A DNA stretch of 64,000 nt from Bacillus taeanensis (lineage in GTDB: Bacteria; Bacillota; Bacilli; Bacillales; UBA6769). The stretch spans positions 1 through 64,000 of the forward strand of contig NZ_QOCW01000006.1 in assembly GCF_003318295.1 (NCBI RefSeq). Direction: 5' to 3'. Position 1 is the first letter of the stretch. Each line of letters opens with the position of its first letter. Shown here one piece after another: positions 59,915 to 64,000 of this stretch. The notes beneath the pieces were generated by a model. It was given only the letters and a program-made list of their open reading frames with translations, ran no database searches and was not told where the DNA came from. The translations under genes and the position numbers were made by a program.

Positions 59915-61231
59915 TTATTGATTAACGGCATCTTTCTTTATATTTTTAGTGACACCTGCAGCACTTACTACTTTTTGTCTTAAAGAAAAAATGACCCCGC
60001 TAGCAAGAATAACTAACATACTGAGTGTAAACATCCCGTTTGAAATCGCTAATCCTCCAAAAATCATCGGTCCAACAAATCCTCCTAAACTCGCAAATGC
60101 ATTAACCATCGCAATGCCCGCCGGTGCAGTAGATTCCGTGAAAAATAGCGTCATAAAGGAGAAAAAGGCGCCTATAAATCCATACAATCCAATAGCTGCA
60201 AAAGCAATCCACATAATCATGACTGAGGCGCTGTCAGCAACTCCGCACATGATAAAACCTAGTCCTGCAATAAGGAGACTTACCATTAAATGTTTTCTAT
60301 GTTCATTTCTTTTATCCGAACTCCATGCAAACAATAACATAGAAGGAATTCCAATAATTGATGGTATAATGGCTAACCAACCAATTTCCATATTACTTGA
60401 ATTAGCTGCAAATGATTTAATAATGCTTGGAAGCCAAAAACCAAGCCCGTACATTGCTGTATAATCAGCAAAGAAAACGAAAGCTAATGTCCATATTCTC
60501 CAATCTTTAACCATTTCTAATTTCGATGCTTTATTTACGGCAAGACTTTGCGCTCTTTCTTTATCCAATTCACCTTCTAGCCAATTTTTCTCTTCATCTG
60601 TTAACCATTTCGCATCTTTTGGACGATTATTTAAATAAAACAGTGTAACAACTCCTAAAACAATCGCTGGTAATCCTTCAAGAATAAACATCCATCTCCA
60701 GCCAGCCATCCCATTCCATGCGATGTTATCCATAATCCAAGTTGATAACGGTGCTCCGATAATTGTACCGATTGGTAAAGCTAAGACGAGAGATGCGGAA
60801 GCACGTCCTCTTTCTTTACTGCGAAACCAATATGTAAAATATAAAATGATTCCTGGGAAAAATCCTGCCTCAGCAACGCCAAGTAAAAAACGAGCAATAT
60901 ACAAATGATTTGCCGATTGGACAAATGCCGTTAAAACCGTAATAATCCCCCAAGTAATCATAATGCGGGCAATCCAAACTTTAGCGCCAACTTTATGCAT
61001 CAGTATATTACTCGGTACTTCAAATAAAAAATAGCCAATAAAGAAAATACCTGATAATAACCCAAAAACTTCACTTGACAATGCCAAATCTGCATTCATT
61101 TCCAAAGCTGCAAATCCTAAATTTACCCGATCTAAATAAGCAATAACGTAACATATAAAAGTAAATGGTAAAATACGCAGCATTGTTTTTTTAATTGCTG
61201 AACTCTGAATGGACTGGTTAATTGAATTCAT
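59915..61231 (-). CDS. MFS transporter of the anion:cation symporter (ACS) group
   Basis: The 438-residue protein has 12 TM segments and the ACS layout: LPFTFICYVIAYLDRVNLGFAALEMNADL, FFIGYFLFEVPSNILMHKVGAKVWIARIMITWG, RFLLGVAEAGFFPGIILYFTYWF and RWMFILEGLPAIVLGVV. ACS members carry organic anions such as hexuronates, glucarate, tartrate, phthalate or hydroxyphenylacetate. The substrate is probably the acid processed by the thioesterase/BKACE genes. Divergent from the LysR gene. Confidence 0.88.
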   Translation of the reverse strand: MNSINQSIQSSAIKKTMLRILPFTFICYVIAYLDRVNLGFAALEMNADLALSSEVFGLLSGIFFIGYFLFEVPSNILMHKVGAKVWIARIMITWGIITVLTAFVQSANHLYIARFLLGVAEAGFFPGIILYFTYWFRSKERGRASASLVLALPIGTIIGAPLSTWIMDNIAWNGMAGWRWMFILEGLPAIVLGVVTLFYLNNRPKDAKWLTDEEKNWLEGELDKERAQSLAVNKASKLEMVKDWRIWTLAFVFFADYTAMYGLGFWLPSIIKSFAANSSNMEIGWLAIIPSIIGIPSMLLFAWSSDKRNEHRKHLMVSLLIAGLGFIMCGVADSASVMIMWIAFAAIGLYGFIGAFFSFMTLFFTESTAPAGIAMVNAFASLGGFVGPMIFGGLAISNGMFTLSMLVILASGVIFSLRQKVVSAAGVTKNIKKDAVNQ

Positions 61232-61690
61232 TTAATAAATCTCCCTTCTCGCTTTAAGTGTTACAGAGAAAATTTTAATCATACTTCCAAACATGCCTGC
61301 TAAAAAACAGTTTAAGTAAACGTTTTCAAAAAGTTTTTTCTTCATTAATACATCTAAAGTAACTATGGTAGATTAAACTTTTCCAATGTAATGTCCCGAT
61401 CGTTTCCATCATACCCCTCCTCCAAATAAGACCTTAAAATCATTAAGTGAAACGCTTTCAAAAATCAGAATTTTAAAACTATATAAAAAATTATTGCATA
61501 TAATTTTAATTTTTTATAATACCATTTTAAGCATCTTATGTATAACTAAATTAGAATAATGTGTTCCACTTATTACTTAAGAAAAACGTAATTCTTATAT
61601 GGTATACTAAATTTCTAATCATATAAAAACATTCACCTTCAAAAACAATGGTTTAATATAACTTCAAAATTATATTAAGGAGAATTTCTT
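61232..61690. other. Divergent promoter region of MFS and LysR genes, with two cre-like sites
   Basis: AAGTAAACGTTTTCA (61314-61328) matches the cre consensus with one mismatch. TTGAAAGCGTTTCAC, read on the minus strand at about 61446-61460, has one mismatch. Both lie on the MFS side. The remaining AT-rich DNA should hold both promoters and the LysR site; no gene seen. Confidence 0.45.
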
Positions 61691-62605
61691 ATGGTAAAAG
61701 ATCTTTCTGCAGATTATTTAAAAGCAATCGTAGAACACGGAAATATTTCCAATGCTGCCAGAGGGTTGTATATTTCTCAGCCATATCTTAGTAGATTTAT
61801 TCGAAACTTAGAGGAGGAATTAGGTGTTGAGTTAATTAATCGTAACGTTTCCCCTCTAACGCTAACGTATGCCGGAGAGCGCTATTTATCGTATATAAAA
61901 GAAATTGAACAAATGTATTTAAAAATGCAGCATGAAATTGAATCTATTTCCAATATGAAAAAAGGGCGCCTAAAACTAGGAATAAATCCCATCTTAGGAT
62001 CTCATACACTTTATAATTTATTACCGGAATTCATTAAGAACTATCCAGGTATTGAAATAGAATTAGTTGAAGAATCTGCTCATGAAATGGAAGCTTTATT
62101 GCTAGAACGAAAAATTGATATTTGTTTAAATTTACTGCCTATTTTTAATTCAGACATCGTCTATGAAAATCTTTATGATGAAAAAATATTTCTCGTTATA
62201 CCTCCTGGTCATAAATATTATAACGCCAACCAAAAAACAATTTCTCACATTCCCTTCCATCCAAATCATCTGGATGGCGAGAAATTCATCTTGCTAAAAA
62301 ACGGACTTGGGTTAAGAAGACTTACTGATGAAATATTTAACAAATATAGCATTCGCCCCAATATTGTAATTGAAACTCAAAATGTTGAAAGCGCCTTCCG
62401 TTTAGCAAATAATGGTGTCGGATTAACAATTATTCCCGAGTGCATTATTACAAGAGATAATCTTCAAACAGATTCAAATTGTTATACTATTGGAAATCCA
62501 ATCTTTAAAAACAACGTTGTCGTTAGTTATAAAAAAGACGAAATATTATCTGCTCCGGCTCAAGCTTTTCTTAATATGGCAAAGGAGAAATATAAACAAT
62601 ATTAA
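61691..62605 (+). CDS. LysR-family transcriptional regulator
   Basis: The 304-residue protein has an N-terminal winged HTH (LSADYLKAIVEHGNISNAARGLYISQPYLSRFIRNLEEELGVELINR) and a C-terminal periplasmic-binding-like effector domain (from about residue 90, RLKLGINPILGSHTLYNLLPEF). LysR proteins usually activate the divergent operon, here MFS-thioesterase and perhaps BKACE. RBS AAGGAGA before the ATG. Confidence 0.92.
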   Translation: MVKDLSADYLKAIVEHGNISNAARGLYISQPYLSRFIRNLEEELGVELINRNVSPLTLTYAGERYLSYIKEIEQMYLKMQHEIESISNMKKGRLKLGINPILGSHTLYNLLPEFIKNYPGIEIELVEESAHEMEALLLERKIDICLNLLPIFNSDIVYENLYDEKIFLVIPPGHKYYNANQKTISHIPFHPNHLDGEKFILLKNGLGLRRLTDEIFNKYSIRPNIVIETQNVESAFRLANNGVGLTIIPECIITRDNLQTDSNCYTIGNPIFKNNVVVSYKKDEILSAPAQAFLNMAKEKYKQY

Positions 62606-62616
62606 TAATTGAAGTG

Positions 62617-62662
62617 AAAAAAGTTGATTGTTCTTTCTTATCGAAAGAACAATCAACTTTTT
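62617..62662 (+). terminator. Terminator after the LysR gene
   Basis: A 20-bp perfect stem, AAAAAGTTGATTGTTCTTTC with its complement ending in TTTTT (62643-62662). Confidence 0.9.
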
Positions 62663-62781
62663 AAATATGTCCCTCAAAAACGTTTATTTATTCATAATAA
62701 TGTTAAAGATTGAAACAAGCCGTACAATAACTAGCCAAGTTTCTTCATTATATATGTTTATCAGAAAAATCTCCTATTTCA

Positions 62782-63990
62782 TCATCCGCTGTGCGTACGT
62801 CTTTCATAAACAGCGCCTTTCACAGCACCTCGATGATGTCCATGAAGGAAATTATATAGTCCAATTCCAAAAAGAACAATAAATGAGCTGTAAAAATAAA
62901 GAGATTGCAAGCTCATTTGCGTCATCACAATACCAACTAGAAAAGTTCCGATCCCGATTCCAAGATCAAAAATAGATAAAAACGTTGATATTGCTAAACC
63001 GCTTCGTTCCGGAGTTACTTTTTGAACAGCAATCGTTTGAAAGGTAGGAAATAGAGTCCCCCATCCTAATCCAATAAGTGCAGCAGCTAACAGAAAAATA
63101 ACTACTGAATTTGATGAGCTGAGAAGAAACATTCCTATGGCAAATAAAAAAATTGAAGGATAAACTATAGCATTTTCACCGTATCGATCGAGCCATCTTC
63201 CTGTTAACGGTCTTGAAAGCAGCATCACAGCTGCATAAACAACAAAGAAATAACTGGATACCTGCAGTAAACCTATATCTTCTGCGTATACAGGAACAAA
63301 TGATAAAATAGAAGAATAAAGAATTGCAAAAAACGAAGCCACCACCGCTATTCTTACAGCTGATTTTTCAACGATATCAAACTTTCTTCTTTCTTTATCA
63401 TTTGATGTTGATAGTGAAGCACTTCCCTTTGTGTTTGAAAGTAATAATCCTATTACAAGCGCTATTAAGCTGCATAAAATAACAATTCCAAATAATAGAA
63501 CTTTATTTCCTTTATGAAGAGCAGTTAATCCTAAAAAGGGACCAAGAACAACAGCAAGGTTAAATGCCAACGCATAATAACCCATTCCTTCTCCTTTTCG
63601 TGAAGGAGGAATTACATTGGCTGCAATGCCGCCTGCTGCTGTTGTCGCAATTCCAAAACCTATCCCATGCAATAAACGAACCAACATCATTCCTAAAACA
63701 GTTTCTGGAAGGAAATATAAACTAGAACAAACAAGAAAAAGAAAAAGCCCTATGAATAACACCAATCGATTTCCAAATGTAATGGTCCACTTCCCTGCTA
63801 AAGGTCGAATAATAATTGCTGCAATTAGAAAGGAAGTAATCAGCAATCCAGCTTCTGCTTCACTGCCATTTAACTCCTGAAGTGCATAGATTGGTAATGT
63901 AACGACTAAATAATAAAAAGCAATAAACAGAAAAAGGTTGCAAAAAGTGATTAAAAGAAATTCTTTTGTCCACAGTGCTTCTTTACTCAT
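62782..63990 (-). CDS. MFS transporter, drug/sugar-efflux type
   Basis: The 402-residue protein has 12 TM segments and MFS features: YYLVVTLPIYALQELNGSEAEAGLLITSFLIAAIIIRPLAGKW and RLLHGIGFGIATTAAGGIAANVIPPSRKGEGMGYYALAFNLAVVLGPFLG (the GPxxG motif C of efflux proteins). A second-half motif A-like RPLTGRWLDRYGENAIVYPS follows. It is typical of the 12-TM Bacillus efflux transporters; substrate unknown. The start ATG is 10 bp from the window end, so its promoter is not visible. Confidence 0.83.
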   Translation of the reverse strand: MSKEALWTKEFLLITFCNLFLFIAFYYLVVTLPIYALQELNGSEAEAGLLITSFLIAAIIIRPLAGKWTITFGNRLVLFIGLFLFLVCSSLYFLPETVLGMMLVRLLHGIGFGIATTAAGGIAANVIPPSRKGEGMGYYALAFNLAVVLGPFLGLTALHKGNKVLLFGIVILCSLIALVIGLLLSNTKGSASLSTSNDKERRKFDIVEKSAVRIAVVASFFAILYSSILSFVPVYAEDIGLLQVSSYFFVVYAAVMLLSRPLTGRWLDRYGENAIVYPSIFLFAIGMFLLSSSNSVVIFLLAAALIGLGWGTLFPTFQTIAVQKVTPERSGLAISTFLSIFDLGIGIGTFLVGIVMTQMSLQSLYFYSSFIVLFGIGLYNFLHGHHRGAVKGAVYERRTHSG

Positions 63991-64000
63991 CGTTATTCTC

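Noticed and set aside
1-64000. CRISPR array, prophage, rRNA or tRNA genes
   Set aside because: I found no regularly spaced repeats, phage structural or integrase genes, or recognisable RNA genes in the window.

Overview
The window is AT-rich DNA from a spore-forming member of the Bacillaceae. Evidence: a complete spore germinant-receptor operon (16164-20220), a second GerAB-type permease (577-1686), an Sda-like sporulation checkpoint ORF (31587-31733), an LCP-family wall protein, B. subtilis-style AAGGAGG ribosome binding sites, sigma-A promoters and CcpA-type cre sites. No rRNA, tRNA, CRISPR array or prophage was seen. A TnpB fragment runs off the left edge.

Layout. 1-5.3 kb: TnpB fragment, lone GerAB permease, mannitol PTS EIICB, BCCT betaine-type transporter. 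5.5-7.2 kb: kduD and a GntR/FCD regulator behind a promoter with a palindromic operator and a cre site. 7.3-12.3 kb: a GH18-NodB-GT2 polysaccharide protein and an LCP protein. 12.3-16.1 kb: a decayed aldo-keto reductase, a GPH glycoside symporter, a truncated beta-glucuronidase (uidA) remnant and an AraC regulator. 16.2-20.2 kb: ger operon. 20.3-24.2 kb: an aromatic/quinone-type operon (hydrolase, DODA dioxygenase, DoxX, 4-oxalocrotonate tautomerase and hydratase/decarboxylase) divergent from an XRE-cupin regulator. 24.2-28.0 kb: two GMC oxidoreductases, one fused to a TIM-barrel sugar isomerase-like domain. 28.2-31.5 kb: larE-larB-larC plus a UreH/NicO-type nickel importer, which together make the nickel-pincer cofactor. 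32.1-34.9 kb: beta-glucoside-type PTS EIICA and an AraC regulator. 35.0-40.2 kb: two Gfo/Idh/MocA oxidoreductases alternating with two sugar isomerase-like TIM barrels, under an AraC regulator. 40.4-46.1 kb: second GPH symporter, AraC regulator, GH2 glycosidase. 46.2-47.9 kb: flavin reductase and luciferase-like oxidoreductase. 48.2-55.0 kb: uxaC - larA homologue - uxuB-type SDR - gluconokinase, divergent from a ROK repressor. 55.4-58.2 kb: TRAP transporter. 58.3-62.6 kb: BKACE enzyme, thioesterase, MFS permease and LysR regulator. 62.8-64.0 kb: another MFS transporter.

Main proposal. The four-gene operon at 48.2-53.4 kb has glucuronate isomerase and an SDR fructuronate reductase but no mannonate dehydratase (UxuA). 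In its place are a LarA-superfamily nickel enzyme and a gluconokinase. This predicts glucuronate -> fructuronate -> mannonate -> (nickel-dependent C2 epimerisation) -> gluconate -> 6-phosphogluconate, which would feed the pentose phosphate pathway rather than the KDG route. The cofactor genes (lar operon) lie 20 kb away. They and the uxaC operon carry the same promoter-operator module: TTGACG, 17 bp, a TATTCT -10 box, then a 25-bp palindrome with arms like TTAATTTGTTT and AAACAAATTAA. The same module precedes one GPH symporter, and the palindrome alone precedes the other. This suggests one ROK-repressor regulon joining glycoside uptake, uronate catabolism and nickel cofactor synthesis.
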